A stretch of DNA of 64,000 nt from Cupriavidus phytohabitans (GTDB lineage Bacteria; Pseudomonadota; Gammaproteobacteria; Burkholderiales; Burkholderiaceae): the NCBI RefSeq assembly GCF_000426345.1, contig NZ_AUFE01000024.1, positions 1 to 64,000 of the forward strand, in the 5' to 3' direction. This document shows positions 28,699 through 38,248 of this stretch, one piece after another. Made by a program: the position numbers and the translations under genes. The notes under the pieces are model-generated. The model saw nothing but the letters and a program-made list of their open reading frames with translations, had not been told where the DNA came from and did no database searches. Position 1 is the first letter of the stretch, and each line of letters begins with the position of its first letter.

Positions 28699-29538
28699 CT
28701 AAGCCTCGGCCGACGCCATCGCATGCAGGCCGAGCAGCACCAGATTATCGTGCATCTCGAAGGGCACCGCGAGCGCGCCAGCCAGCGCGGTGCGTGCGCC
28801 GCCAGACAGCAGGCAGCGCGTCGGCCCGCGTTCGCCCAGCGCGCGCCAGGTGCGTTCGATCGCGCCCGCCTGCGCGGCCAGGCAGCCGGCGGCGATGGCG
28901 TCGTGGGTGTTGTCCGCCCAGCGCAGGTGCGCGCCGGCCACGGTGCCGGCCCCCTCCACCTCCTCCACCCCCAGCGCCGGCAGCTGCGCGGTATTGCGCG
29001 CCAGCGTGCCGAGCATCAGCGCCAGCCCGGGCAGGATCAGTCCGCCTTCGAAGCGCGCGCGGCCATCCGCGCCGACAGTAACGATATCCAGCGTGGTCGC
29101 GGTGCCAGCCGTCACCACCAGCAGCGTATCGTGCGGCAGCCAGCGGTGCGCGCCGATGGCGCCAACCCAGCGGTCAACACCCAGCTGCGTGGGCTCGCGA
29201 TAGCCGTTGACCAGGTTGCCGTGCGCCGCGGTGCTGCGCACCCACTGCACCGATGCGCAGCCGCCGAAGGCGTCGGCCAGCGCGGCATCGACGGCGGCGG
29301 CAATCACCGGGCCGGCGACATTGGTGATCCAGACCGCCGGCATCGGGCCGCTGCCGCGCAGCGCGCGCAGGTCGGCGGCCAGGGTCTTCAGCGCATTGTC
29401 ATCGGCATGCGCCACCGCGCCGCCGTGCTGCCACGGCGTGGGCAAACCCGCCCCGGCCGGCAGCGGCACGCCCGCTTCGCACCACGCCCATTTCAGGCGC
29501 GTGTTGCCGATGTCGATCAGCAGCTGCGGCACATTCAT
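28699..29538 (-). CDS. coaX: type III pantothenate kinase
   Basis: A 279-residue kinase that makes 4'-phosphopantothenate, the first step of CoA synthesis. The phosphate-binding strand [16 protein letters not shown] opens the fold; [12 protein letters not shown] and [12 protein letters not shown] are the other ASKHA motifs, and [12 protein letters not shown] follows. Its start overlaps the birA stop by four bases (ATGA), so the two genes are translationally coupled, as in many Betaproteobacteria. Confidence 0.95.
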   Translation of the reverse strand: MNVPQLLIDIGNTRLKWAWCEAGVPLPAGAGLPTPWQHGGAVAHADDNALKTLAADLRALRGSGPMPAVWITNVAGPVIAAAVDAALADAFGGCASVQWVRSTAAHGNLVNGYREPTQLGVDRWVGAIGAHRWLPHDTLLVVTAGTATTLDIVTVGADGRARFEGGLILPGLALMLGTLARNTAQLPALGVEEVEGAGTVAGAHLRWADNTHDAIAAGCLAAQAGAIERTWRALGERGPTRCLLSGGARTALAGALAVPFEMHDNLVLLGLHAMASAEA

Positions 29539-30416
29539 GCGCCATCCTCCTGCCCCGGCGCGGGGCGCAGCGACAGCTCGCCGCTGGCGACCCGTTCCAG
29601 CCCCGCCGGCGTTTCAAGCAGCAGCTGGCCGGCCTCGTCGACGCCGCGCGCCATGCCTTCGGCGATCACCTTGCCGTCGTGCAGCAGCCGCACCGGCTGG
29701 TCGCGGTAGGCATCGGCGGCGGACCAGCGCGGCGCCATCGGCCCGAAGCCATGGGCCAGGAACGCGGTGCGCATCGATGCCAGCCGCTCCAGCACCGCGG
29801 CCAGCAGGCGCGCCGCGTCGCGGCTGGCGTCGAAGCCCGGAACGGCCTCGGCCACGCCGGCCAGCTCGCGGCCCAGCGCGGCTTCCATCTGCGCATCGCG
29901 CACCAGGTTCAGGCCGATGCCGATGACGGCCCAGATCCGGTTCTGCCCGGCGCGCACCGATTCGATCAGGATCCCGGCCAGCTTGCGGCCGTCGATCTGC
30001 AGGTCATTCGGCCATTTCAGGCGGACGCGGGCGCCCAGGCGCGCTTCGACATCGCCGAGCGCCTCGGCCAGCGCCAGCCCCACCGCCAGGCTCAGGCCGG
30101 TGAGTTGTGCCGGCGCCAGCGCGAGCGGCAGCGCCACCGAGAAGGTCATGCCCGCTTGTCCCTGCCACGGCCGTCCCAGGCGCCCGCGCCCGGCGGTCTG
30201 GCGGTAGGCCAGGCGCAGCCGGCCGGCATCCGACCAGGGTGCGTGGCGGCACGCGGCGGTCAGGTCGGCATTGGTCGAGCCGGTTTCTTCGACCAGTTCC
30301 AGCGTCCAGTCGCGCAGTGCCGGCGACAGCGCGGCGCGCAGGGCGGCGGGGTCGATGCGCCAGGGAGCGGACGGGCCCGGTGCGGGCGTAAGAGAGGTGT
30401 CAGGGGCGTCTGGCAT
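29535..30416 (-). CDS. birA: biotin--[acetyl-CoA-carboxylase] ligase, no DNA-binding domain
   Basis: A 293-residue biotin protein ligase that attaches biotin to acetyl-CoA carboxylase. The ligase motifs are ETGSTNADL (near residue 48), [13 protein letters not shown], and [18 protein letters not shown], with a C-terminal SH3-like domain ([19 protein letters not shown]). The N-terminal winged helix of E. coli BirA is absent, so it should not repress the bio genes. The start at 30416 ([11 protein letters not shown]) leaves the upstream 11-bp tandem repeats outside the coding region. Confidence 0.93.
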   Translation of the reverse strand: MPDAPDTSLTPAPGPSAPWRIDPAALRAALSPALRDWTLELVEETGSTNADLTAACRHAPWSDAGRLRLAYRQTAGRGRLGRPWQGQAGMTFSVALPLALAPAQLTGLSLAVGLALAEALGDVEARLGARVRLKWPNDLQIDGRKLAGILIESVRAGQNRIWAVIGIGLNLVRDAQMEAALGRELAGVAEAVPGFDASRDAARLLAAVLERLASMRTAFLAHGFGPMAPRWSAADAYRDQPVRLLHDGKVIAEGMARGVDEAGQLLLETPAGLERVASGELSLRPAPGQEDGA

Positions 30417-30443
30417 GGGAAGCTGCGCTGGTGGCAATCGGCG

Positions 30444-30506
30444 GTGCGAAGGTGGTGCGAAGGTGGTGCGAAGGTGGTGCAAAGGTGGTGCAAGGGTGGT
30501 GCAAAG
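30444..30506. repeat. 11-bp tandem repeat, 5.7 copies
   Basis: Head-to-tail copies of GTGCGAAGGTG (first three exact), then GTGCAAAGGTG and GTGCAAGGGTG, and a partial copy. It lies upstream of birA and 145 bp before the divergent permease gene. There are no spacers, so it is not a CRISPR array. Confidence 0.95.
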
Positions 30507-30651
30507 ACTGGCAGGCATGGCGCCTGCCCGACTGCCGCATTGTAGCCGCGCCGCGCGCTTGCTCCGTGCCCGCCCCTGCCGTGCATGGCCGCGGTCGCGC
30601 CAGCCGGGCGGGTGGCTTAGAATCGGGACTCGGCCATCACATCGCTAGCCC

Positions 30652-31782
30652 TTGGAACGCCAGACGACGCCAGACTTCCATATCACGCGCGGGGACGGAA
30701 CCGTCAGCGTAGCGCTGCGTGGCGACTGGACCGCGCTCGCGCTGGCCGGCTGCCACCAGGCGCGCCATCTGCGCGCGCAGTTGCACGACCTGGCGCAGGC
30801 GCCGGAGCATGCGCAATGGTCGCTGGCCGAGGTGCAGCGGCTGGACCATATCGGCGGACAGCTGCTGTGGCAGGCGTGGGACGGCAAGATGCCGCAGCAG
30901 ATCGAGGCCAGCGAGGGCCAGCGCCGTGTGTTCGAGCGCATCGCGGCGGTGCAGGACGAAGGCTGGACGAAGCACATGGTGGACCGCTTCAACCCGGTTA
31001 TGCTGCTTGGCACCAACGTGCTGTCGTTCGGCGTGCAGCTGGCCATCGGCATCACCATGCTCGGCCAGCTGGCGTTCGACCTGATGCGCTTCGCGCGCAT
31101 GCCGCAGCGCGGCCCCTGGCGCGAGGTCTCGGCCAATATCTACAACGTCGGCTACAAGGCGCTCGGCATCACCGCGCTGGTCGGCTTCCTGATCGGCATC
31201 GTGCTGTCGTACCTGTCGGCGAACCAGCTGCGCATGTTCGGCGCCAGCACGTTCATCGTCAATATCCTCGGCATGGCGGTGATCCGCGAACTGGGGCCGG
31301 TGCTGGCGGCGATCCTGATCGCGGGCCGGTCCGGCTCGGCCATCACCGCGCAGATCGGCGTGATGCGCGTCACCGAGGAGCTCGATGCCATGCGCGTGAT
31401 GGGGATCTCCCATGGCTTCCGGCTGATCATGCCGCGCGTGATTGCGCTGGCCGTCTCGATGCCGCTGCTGGTGGCGTGGACCGACGTGATGGCGCTGGCC
31501 GGCGGCATGGTGGCAGCACGCATGCAGCTCGGCATCAGCGCCGCGTTCTTCCTGCGCGAGCTGCCCGACGCGGTGCCGGTGGCCAACCTGTGGCTGGGGC
31601 TGGGCAAGGGCGTGGCGTTCGGCATCCTGATCGCGCTGACGGCATGCCACTTCGGGCTGCGCATCAAACCCAATACGCAAAGCCTGGGCGAAGGCACCAC
31701 GGCATCGGTGGTGACCTCCATCACCATCGTGATCCTGGCCGACGCGGTGTTTGCCATCCTGTTCAAGGACGTTGGGATATGA
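30652..31782 (+). CDS. MlaE-family ABC permease with N-terminal STAS-like domain
   Basis: A 376-residue protein. Residues about 10-110 form a STAS/MlaB-like domain (VSVALRGDWTALALAGC, VQRLDHIGGQLLWQAW); the rest is an MlaE permease with about five membrane helices and the motif ELGPVLAAILIAGRSGSAIT, GVMRVTEELDAM. It moves phospholipids with the ATPase, MCE and lipoprotein genes that follow. The start is TTG at 30652, because an in-frame TAG lies six bases upstream and no ATG precedes the STAS domain. It overlaps the next gene by ATGA. Confidence 0.92.
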   Translation: MERQTTPDFHITRGDGTVSVALRGDWTALALAGCHQARHLRAQLHDLAQAPEHAQWSLAEVQRLDHIGGQLLWQAWDGKMPQQIEASEGQRRVFERIAAVQDEGWTKHMVDRFNPVMLLGTNVLSFGVQLAIGITMLGQLAFDLMRFARMPQRGPWREVSANIYNVGYKALGITALVGFLIGIVLSYLSANQLRMFGASTFIVNILGMAVIRELGPVLAAILIAGRSGSAITAQIGVMRVTEELDAMRVMGISHGFRLIMPRVIALAVSMPLLVAWTDVMALAGGMVAARMQLGISAAFFLRELPDAVPVANLWLGLGKGVAFGILIALTACHFGLRIKPNTQSLGEGTTASVVTSITIVILADAVFAILFKDVGI

Positions 31783-32621
31783 GCGCGCCAACGGAACCGG
31801 CAGCATCACCCGCACCGGCGCAGCGTACCGCGGTGATCGAGGTGCGCGACCTGGTCAAGCGCTTCGGCAAGGCCGTGGTGCACGACCACGTCAACCTGGA
31901 CGTGTGGCGCGGCGAGCTGCTGTCGATCGTGGGCGGCTCGGGCAGCGGCAAGACCGTGCTGCTGCGCCAGATCGTCGGGCTGGAGCGGCCGACCTCGGGC
32001 TGCATCAAGGTCTTCGGCGAAGACCCGGCCAAATTGCGCCCGGCGCAGCTGCAGGCGCTGCGCAACCGCTGGGGGCTGCAGTTCCAGCGCGGCGCGCTGT
32101 TCTCGGCGCTGTCGGTGATCGACAATATCGCGCTGCCGCTGCGCGAGCTGCGAGCGCTGCCGGACAACCTGATCTGCCGGGCGGCGCTGCTCAAGCTGCA
32201 GCTGGTGGGCCTGTCGGCGCGTGATGCGGACAAGATGCCGTCGGACCTGTCCGGCGGCATGATCAAGCGCGTGGCGCTGGCACGCGCGCTGTCGCTGGAG
32301 CCGGAACTGCTGTTCCTCGACGAGCCCACCGCCGGGCTGGACCCGATGGCTTCGGACGACTACGTCGCGCTGATCCGGGAACTTCGGCGCGAGCTGGGCC
32401 TCACGGTAGTGATGATCACGCACGACCTCGACACGCTGGTGGCGCTGTCCGACCGCGTCGCGGTGCTGGCCGACCACAAGGTCATCGCCGCCGCGCCGAT
32501 CCCGGAAGTGGTAAAGGTGGACCACCCTTTCATCCGCGAATATTTCCTGGGCGAACGCGCCCAGCGCGCCTTGCAGGCGCTGCCGCAGACCGGGCAGCCG
32601 GCGCCCCCCGGAGAAGCATGA
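31779..32621 (+). CDS. MlaF-like ABC ATPase
   Basis: A 280-residue ATPase. Walker A is GGSGSGKTVLL (near residue 52), the signature is LSGGMIKRVALARAL, Walker B LLFLDEPTAGLDP, and the switch His is in MITHDLDT. It drives the phospholipid permease encoded just upstream (4-base overlap) and the MCE protein downstream (4-base overlap). The start at 31779 gives MSAPTEPAAS; a longer open frame running back into the permease gene is not real. Confidence 0.94.
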   Translation: MSAPTEPAASPAPAQRTAVIEVRDLVKRFGKAVVHDHVNLDVWRGELLSIVGGSGSGKTVLLRQIVGLERPTSGCIKVFGEDPAKLRPAQLQALRNRWGLQFQRGALFSALSVIDNIALPLRELRALPDNLICRAALLKLQLVGLSARDADKMPSDLSGGMIKRVALARALSLEPELLFLDEPTAGLDPMASDDYVALIRELRRELGLTVVMITHDLDTLVALSDRVAVLADHKVIAAAPIPEVVKVDHPFIREYFLGERAQRALQALPQTGQPAPPGEA

Positions 32622-33559
32622 TGGAAAACAAGTCATACGCGTTCCTTGCGGGCGTGTTCACCATCGGCCTGGCAGTGCTGGTACTGTTCGCGCTGTTCTG
32701 GTTCAGCAGCGACCATGCCGTGCGCGTGCCGTACGACCTGGTCACGCGATCCACAGTCAATGGGCTCGGGCCGCAGGCCGACGTCAAATACCGCGGGCTG
32801 GCGGTGGGCAAGGTGGACTCGATCAAGTTCGATCCGGAGGTGCCGGGCCAGATCATCGTGCGCATCAGCGTCAACCAGGACACGCCTATCACGCGCACCA
32901 CCTACGCCACGCTGGGCTTCCAGGGCGTCACCGGCATCGCCTACGTGCAGCTGGACGACACGGCGGCGCATGCGGGCGCCGAAGCCTCGCCGCCGCTGAC
33001 CACCTCGCCCAAGGCGGTGGCGCGGATCGCCATGCGCCCGGGCTTCTTCGAAGAACTGGAAAAGCGCGGGGATTCGCTGCTGACGCAGGCCGAGACGCTG
33101 ATGGCCTCGCTCAACGACATGTTCCAGGCCGCCAACCGCAATGAACTGATGACCGCGATCCGTTCGGTGCGCAAGACCGCCGAGGACTACTCGAAGCTGG
33201 CGGATTCGCTGGTGCCGGCCGCCAACCGCCTGCCGCGCGTGGCCGAGAACCTCAACGCCACGCTGGAATCGACGCGGCGCCTGACGCAGGAGCTGGCCAG
33301 CCCCAACGGCACGGTGCTGCGCACGGTCGACAGCGTCGGGCGCGACCTGCAGGGCGCGGCGGCGTCGGTGCAGACCGCGGCTGGCACCTTCAGCCAGGAG
33401 ACCCTGCCGCAGCTCAACGGGCTTGCGCGCGATGCGCGCCAGACCGCGCGCAGCTTCGAGCGTGCCGCCGGCCAGTTCAACGATAGCCCGACCAGCGTGC
33501 TGTTCGGCGCGCCGGCGCCCGCGCCAGGGCCGGGGGAGCCGGGTTTCAGCGCGCCCTGA
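32618..33559 (+). CDS. MCE-domain (MlaD-like) membrane protein
   Basis: A 313-residue protein anchored by one N-terminal helix (AFLAGVFTIGLAVLVLFALF), followed by one MCE domain (VNGLGPQADVKYRGLAVGKV; about residues 37-125) and a long helical tail (about 140-300) that fits a tube or shuttle to the outer membrane as in PqiB/YebT. It binds phospholipid in the periplasm. Two adjacent ATG codons at 32618 and 32621 overlap the ATPase stop. Confidence 0.93.
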   Translation: MMENKSYAFLAGVFTIGLAVLVLFALFWFSSDHAVRVPYDLVTRSTVNGLGPQADVKYRGLAVGKVDSIKFDPEVPGQIIVRISVNQDTPITRTTYATLGFQGVTGIAYVQLDDTAAHAGAEASPPLTTSPKAVARIAMRPGFFEELEKRGDSLLTQAETLMASLNDMFQAANRNELMTAIRSVRKTAEDYSKLADSLVPAANRLPRVAENLNATLESTRRLTQELASPNGTVLRTVDSVGRDLQGAAASVQTAAGTFSQETLPQLNGLARDARQTARSFERAAGQFNDSPTSVLFGAPAPAPGPGEPGFSAP

Positions 33560-33579
33560 TGTAACGACGACCCATCGCC

Positions 33580-34263
33580 ATGCCAGAGAACGACAACCGC
33601 CGAGACTTCGCCGTGATCCCTGCCACCGAGAATTCACGCCAGCACTGCGGCTCCCGCACCGCCGCCACGCTGCTGGCGCTGGCCGGCGCCGCACTGGTGC
33701 TGTCCGGCTGCGCGCTGTCGCGCGGCACGCCGACCGTCACGTATGACCTGGGGCCGTCCGCCGCGCTTGCCGGCACGGCGGGCAACGCTGCCGGCGCAGC
33801 GCCCGCGCCGCTGCCCAGGCTGCGCGTATCGCAGACCGACGGGCCCGACTGGCTCGAAGGCAATGCGCTCTACTACCGCCTGCTTTACGCGCAGGCGCAG
33901 CGGCTGCAACCCTATGCCACGCAGCGCTGGGTGATGTCGCCGACACGCCTGTTCGACGAGCGCCTGCGCGAGTCGGTGTCGGCGCGCGGCAGGCTGGCCT
34001 GGTCCGGCGACACCAGCGTGCCAGGGCTGAAGGTCGACCTGCTGGCCTTCGAACAGGTATTCGACAGCGCCACCACCAGCCAGGGCGTGGTGCGGCTGCG
34101 CGCCACCGTGTACCACCACGGCCAGCTCGGCCAGCAGACCTTCGAGGCGCGCCGGCCCGCACCCAGCGCCGACGGCGCCGGCGGGGTCAAGGCGCTGGCC
34201 GATGCCAGCGATGCCGCCATCGCCGCGCTGCTCGACTGGACCGCCACGCTACCGCTAAAGTAA
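33580..34263 (+). CDS. PqiC-like ABC-transport auxiliary lipoprotein
   Basis: A 227-residue lipoprotein. A signal segment with core LLALAGAALVLSGC ends at Cys44, a lipobox; the start is unusually long, so translation may begin at the GTG at 33613. The mature part resembles the ABC-type transport auxiliary component family (TYDLGP, WVMSPTRLFDERLRESV, ending TATLPLK). It probably sits in the outer membrane and completes the lipid-transport complex made by the three genes upstream. The gap to the MCE gene is 20 bp, so all four are one operon. Confidence 0.88.
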   Translation: MPENDNRRDFAVIPATENSRQHCGSRTAATLLALAGAALVLSGCALSRGTPTVTYDLGPSAALAGTAGNAAGAAPAPLPRLRVSQTDGPDWLEGNALYYRLLYAQAQRLQPYATQRWVMSPTRLFDERLRESVSARGRLAWSGDTSVPGLKVDLLAFEQVFDSATTSQGVVRLRATVYHHGQLGQQTFEARRPAPSADGAGGVKALADASDAAIAALLDWTATLPLK

Positions 34264-34283
34264 GAGAGACAAGGAGATTTGCC

Positions 34284-35606
34284 ATGGAGCCGGCTGCCCC
34301 GCCGCCCTCCGCACCGCCCCCGGCACCCGCCGCGCAGCCGATGACGCAAACGGCAGCGCATCCGGCAGCCCAACCGGCAGCCCAACCGGCGGCGGTAGTG
34401 ATCGTGACCGAACCCTCCGGCCCGCAATATTCGCCGCTGGCCCGCGTGGGGCTGCTTTGCTTCACGCTGCTGGTGGTGTATGCCAGCCTCTACCCGTTCT
34501 CGGGCTGGGTCGACAACGGCATCTCGCCGTTCGCCTTCGTCACCGCGCCCAAGCCGCGCTATATCACCGACTTCGACCTGCTGACCAATGTCATCGGCTA
34601 TGTCCCCTTCGGGGCGCTGGTTGTGCTGTCATTGCATCCGCGCATGTCGGGCGGGCGCGCGACGCTGGTGGCGCTGTGCGCCGGCGCGCTGCTGTCGGCC
34701 TGCATGGAAGCCTTCCAGACCTGGCTGCCGAACCGGATCTCGTCCAACATCGACCTGATCACCAATGCGCTGGGCGCGCTGCTGGGCGGCGCGATGGTGG
34801 CGCCGTTCGCGCATGCGCTGATCGACGACGGCCGGCTGACCCGGCTGCGCCACGCGTGGTTCGAGCCGCATGCCAGCTTTGCCATCATCCTGCTGATGCT
34901 GTGGCCGTTCGCGCAGATCTTCCCGCAGGAGCACCTGTTCGGCATGGGCGGCATCGTGCGCGAATGGCTGACCGATCCCGAATCCTGGCCGATGCAGGTG
35001 CTGCAGATGCTGTTCCCTCGGCTGGAGGCGTGGCAGGTCCACATCGGCCTGCGGCCCGAGGACATGCAAAGCCAGCAGCTGCTGGAATCGCTGGTGACCG
35101 CCAGCAGCTGGATCGGCACCGGCCTGTTCGCCTCGATCGCCATGCGCCGCAACGCGCCGATGCTGCGCATCCTGGCCGGCCTGCTGGCCGCCGCGCTGCT
35201 GATCAAGGCCGCCGCCGCAGAATTGCAGTTTCCCGCCGACAGCGCCTTCAACTGGCTGTCCGAAGGCGGCCGCTTCGCGCTGCTGACCAGTTCACTGGTG
35301 CTGGCGCTGCTGCTGTACCTGCCGCGCTGGCTACGCGCGGTGCTGGCGATGGTGGCGCTGTTCACGCTGGTGGTGCTGACCAACGTGCTGCCGTCGAATC
35401 CCTATGCATGGATTTCCGAGCAGGGCTGGCGCATGGGCCGCTTCATCCACTTCAACAGCCTGGCGCAATGGCTGGGGTGGCTCTGGCCGTTCCTGGCGTT
35501 CTGCTATGTGATCTGGCGCTTCGAGCAGGTCAGCCTGCGCCGCCACGCCATGAAGAAGGCCGCGGCGCGCCGCGAGTCGGCCGCGGCCGGTACGCAGGAG
35601 CCGTGA
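34284..35606 (+). CDS. VanZ-like membrane protein
   Basis: A 440-residue protein. After a Pro/Ala-rich N-terminus (about 50 residues with AAQPAAQPAA repeats) come at least eight membrane helices. The first part holds the VanZ motif DLLTNVIGYVPFGALVVL and SSNIDLITNALGALLGG. A strong AAGGAGA site lies 20 bp after the lipoprotein gene, so it may be the last gene of the MCE operon. VanZ function is not well known; some members affect cell-envelope polymers or teicoplanin resistance. The C-terminal half has a second four- to five-helix domain, making it longer than a simple VanZ. Confidence 0.85.
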   Translation: MEPAAPPPSAPPPAPAAQPMTQTAAHPAAQPAAQPAAVVIVTEPSGPQYSPLARVGLLCFTLLVVYASLYPFSGWVDNGISPFAFVTAPKPRYITDFDLLTNVIGYVPFGALVVLSLHPRMSGGRATLVALCAGALLSACMEAFQTWLPNRISSNIDLITNALGALLGGAMVAPFAHALIDDGRLTRLRHAWFEPHASFAIILLMLWPFAQIFPQEHLFGMGGIVREWLTDPESWPMQVLQMLFPRLEAWQVHIGLRPEDMQSQQLLESLVTASSWIGTGLFASIAMRRNAPMLRILAGLLAAALLIKAAAAELQFPADSAFNWLSEGGRFALLTSSLVLALLLYLPRWLRAVLAMVALFTLVVLTNVLPSNPYAWISEQGWRMGRFIHFNSLAQWLGWLWPFLAFCYVIWRFEQVSLRRHAMKKAAARRESAAAGTQEP

Positions 35607-35629
35607 CAGCGTGACTGCGGGCGCCGCCG

Positions 35630-36376
35630 TCAGTTGCCCGCGCGGATGGCGATGCCCTCGGCTGTGAGCCGGTCCCGGATGCGGCGCGCAAAGGCCAGCG
35701 CATGGGCACCGTCGCCGTGCAGGCAGACGGTCTCGGCCTGGATCGGCACCCAGGTGCCGTCGATGGCGCGCACGCGTTTTTCGCGCACCATGGTCAGCGT
35801 CTGGTTCAGCGCGACTTCCTCGTCCTCGTGCAGCGCGCCGGGCGTGCCGCGCCTGACCAGCGTGCCATCGGGGTTGTAGCCGCGGTCGGCAAACACCTCC
35901 TGCTTGACGCGCAGTCCGGCCTCCCTGGCGATGTCGATCATCTGGCTGCCGGCCAGGCCGAAGAACACCAGGTCGGCATCGAAGTCCCGCACCGCGCGCA
36001 CGATGGCGCGGGCCAGCGCGGGATCGCGCACGGCCTGGTTGTACAGCGCGCCGTGCGGCTTGACATGGTGCAGTTCGCCGCCCTGCGCGCGCACGATCGC
36101 CTCAAGCGCGCCGATCTGGTACAGCATGTCGGCGTAGACGTCCTCGGGGTCGCGCTGCATCTCGGTGCGGCCGAAATTCTCGCGGTCCGGATAGCTCGGG
36201 TGCGCGCCGATGGCAACCCCATGCTGCAGCGCCCACTTCACCGTCTGCACCATGGTGGCGGCGTCGCCCGCGTGCCAGCCGCACGCTACGTTGGCGGAAC
36301 TGATCAGCGCCAGCAGCGCCTCGTCGTTGCCGCAGCCTTCGCCGAGGTCGGCGTTCAGGTCGATTTCCATTGCCAT
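35630..36376 (-). CDS. pxpA: 5-oxoprolinase subunit A (LamB/YcsF family)
   Basis: A 248-residue protein with the family start [20 protein letters not shown], then [30 protein letters not shown], and [11 protein letters not shown]. With PxpB and PxpC it hydrolyses 5-oxoproline to glutamate using ATP. It is the last of the three pxp genes on this strand, 66 bp after pxpC. The first methionine could be at 36376 or 36370. Confidence 0.95.
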   Translation of the reverse strand: MAMEIDLNADLGEGCGNDEALLALISSANVACGWHAGDAATMVQTVKWALQHGVAIGAHPSYPDRENFGRTEMQRDPEDVYADMLYQIGALEAIVRAQGGELHHVKPHGALYNQAVRDPALARAIVRAVRDFDADLVFFGLAGSQMIDIAREAGLRVKQEVFADRGYNPDGTLVRRGTPGALHEDEEVALNQTLTMVREKRVRAIDGTWVPIQAETVCLHGDGAHALAFARRIRDRLTAEGIAIRAGN

Positions 36377-36442
36377 TCTCCCGGGCGGTGCGGCGAGAAG
36401 CCGCGGTACCGCCTTCTGTCGATGGGTTCAGGCGCTCCCGGC

Positions 36443-37462
36443 TCAGGCCGCCGCGCGGCTCAGCGTGCGCCGGCGCGCGGCGATGGCCATGCCGTCGCCC
36501 TGCCATTGCAGCGCCTGGTCGATCTGGCGCAGGTAGCGGTCCAGCTCCGCCTGCGCGGCGGCGGCCTGCGCCAGCGTCACCGGCACGAAGCGCACTGCCG
36601 CGCCCAGCGGCACCTGCGCCAGCCGCCACATGTCGGCGCCGATCACCACGCCGATCTTGGGATAGCCGCCGGTGGTCTGCGCATCGGCCATCAGCACGAT
36701 CGGCTGCCCCGCCGGCGGCACCTGCATCACGCCCGGCACCACGCCGTGCGAAAGCAGGTCGGCGCTGCGCTCGGCGCGGCGCGCCAGCGCAGGGCCATTC
36801 AGACGCAGGCCCATGCGGTTGCTGTTGGGCGTGACGACCCAGTCGGCCTGCCACAGCGCCTGCTGCGATTCCGCCTCGAAGTCCTCATACTCCGGCCCCG
36901 GCAGCATGCGCACCGGCGTGGCCTTGCCGGCGGCGTCGGCCGGCAAGGCCCACGCGGGCGCCTGGACGCCGATCCAGTCGCCATCGGCCGGCAGCCCAGC
37001 GCGTCCCACCGGCAGCCGGTCGCCCTCCTGCAGCGCACGGCCGTCGAGCCCGCCAAAGGCGGCTTTCAGGTCGGTACTGCGCGAGCCCATCACCGGCTCG
37101 ACGGCGATGCCGCCGGCCACGCACAGGTAGGCATGCGTACCGCCGCGCGCCGGCGGCAGCACCAGGACTTTGCCCGCGTGCGCGTCGAAGGCATGCCAGG
37201 ACCATACCGGCGTGCCGTCCAGCGTGGCGCCGCACTCGGCTCCAGCCAGCGCGACGCGCATGTCCGCATGGAAGCGCACTGCGGCGCGGCCCAGCGTGAA
37301 TTCAATGACGGCGCACTCGGGCGCATTGCCCAGCAGCCGGTTGCCGACCGCCACGGCCAGCCTATCCATCGCCCCGCAACTGCCCACGCCGAAACGGCGA
37401 AAGCCGGTACGGCCCAGGTCCTGCACCGAGGCGAGCGCGCCAGGTCGGATGATTTCGATCAC
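36443..37462 (-). CDS. pxpC: 5-oxoprolinase subunit C (biotin-dependent carboxylase-like, KipA family)
   Basis: A 339-residue protein with the start MIEIIRPGALASVQDLGRTG, then GSCGAMDRLAVAVGNRLLGN, SNRMGLRLNGPAL and QTTGGYPKIGVVIGAD. These are the KipA/PxpC features. It overlaps pxpB by four bases and so is coupled to it. It acts in the cytoplasm as part of the oxoprolinase. Confidence 0.95.
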   Translation of the reverse strand: MIEIIRPGALASVQDLGRTGFRRFGVGSCGAMDRLAVAVGNRLLGNAPECAVIEFTLGRAAVRFHADMRVALAGAECGATLDGTPVWSWHAFDAHAGKVLVLPPARGGTHAYLCVAGGIAVEPVMGSRSTDLKAAFGGLDGRALQEGDRLPVGRAGLPADGDWIGVQAPAWALPADAAGKATPVRMLPGPEYEDFEAESQQALWQADWVVTPNSNRMGLRLNGPALARRAERSADLLSHGVVPGVMQVPPAGQPIVLMADAQTTGGYPKIGVVIGADMWRLAQVPLGAAVRFVPVTLAQAAAAQAELDRYLRQIDQALQWQGDGMAIAARRRTLSRAAA

Positions 37463-38109
37463 GCGATGATTTCCTCGGCGACAAAACGCACCGTATCGCC
37501 GGGCGCCAACAGGGACGGCGGATCGCGATCCGCGACGAAGAGTTCGATATCGGTGTGGCCGATCAGCTGCCAGCCGCCCGGCAGCACCGCCGGATAGATG
37601 CCGGTCTGCTCGCCGCCGATGCCGACCGACCCGGCCGGCACCGCCAGCCGCGGCTCGCGCCTGCGCGGCGTGGCCAGTTCGGGCACCAGCCCGCCCAGGT
37701 AGGCAAAGCCGGGCTGGAAACCCAGGAAATAGACCACGTACTCGCCGGCGGCATGGCGGCGCGCCACTTCACGCGGCGACAGCCCGGTATGCGCGGCCAC
37801 ATCGGCCAGGTCCGGCCCATGCCCGCCGCCGTAGCGCACCGGGATCTCCACCACCTTGCCGGTGGTGTTGCGCGCCTCGCCCGAGGCCCAGGCCTGCTTC
37901 AGGCTGCGCTCCAGCGCTTCGACATCGGCGCTGCCGTCGAAGATCACCGTCAGGTTGTTCATGCCCGGCACCACGTCGACCACCCCGCGCCATGCTTCCG
38001 CCCGGGCTGCCATCGCCCAGATGCGGCTCTGGACCTCTAGCGATGCGGGGGGCGCCACGCTGTAGAGCAGCGCTTGTTCGGCGAGGCGGTGGATTGTGCA
38101 AGGGCTCAT
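37459..38109 (-). CDS. pxpB: 5-oxoprolinase subunit B (KipI family)
   Basis: A 216-residue protein from ATG 38109. The motifs are GMNNLTVIFDGSAD, VRYGGGHGPDLADVA, YVVYFLGFQPGFAYLGGL and AVPAGSVGIGGEQTGIYP. It is the first gene of the pxpB-pxpC-pxpA unit. The longer frame to 38256 is rejected because it would include the lipA terminator. Confidence 0.95.
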   Translation of the reverse strand: MSPCTIHRLAEQALLYSVAPPASLEVQSRIWAMAARAEAWRGVVDVVPGMNNLTVIFDGSADVEALERSLKQAWASGEARNTTGKVVEIPVRYGGGHGPDLADVAAHTGLSPREVARRHAAGEYVVYFLGFQPGFAYLGGLVPELATPRRREPRLAVPAGSVGIGGEQTGIYPAVLPGGWQLIGHTDIELFVADRDPPSLLAPGDTVRFVAEEIIA

Positions 38110-38190
38110 GGGATTCCTGGTAGCGCACTTTTTACCAGTGTAGGCTGGCAGCCGGGGGAATGCGATGCGGAAAACAGGCCTGCGCAAAGC

Positions 38191-38218
38191 AAAACGGCCG
38201 GGGTGAATCCCGGCCGTT
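38191..38218 (-). terminator. rho-independent terminator of lipA
   Basis: A 10-bp stem (38193-38202 with 38209-38218; arm AACGGCCGGG), a 6-nt loop and four A that read as U on the minus strand. It lies 30 bp after the lipA stop. Confidence 0.88.
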
Positions 38219-38248
38219 CTAAAACGCATTTCTTCAACCCGATGCGAA

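Noticed and set aside
30444-30506. Possible CRISPR array
   Set aside because: The units are 11 bp and directly joined with no spacers; no cas genes in the window.
30816-31778. Extension of the ATPase frame back into the permease gene
   Set aside because: The ATPase family starts at 31779 with an ATGA overlap; the upstream part is a shadow of the permease and has no family sequence.
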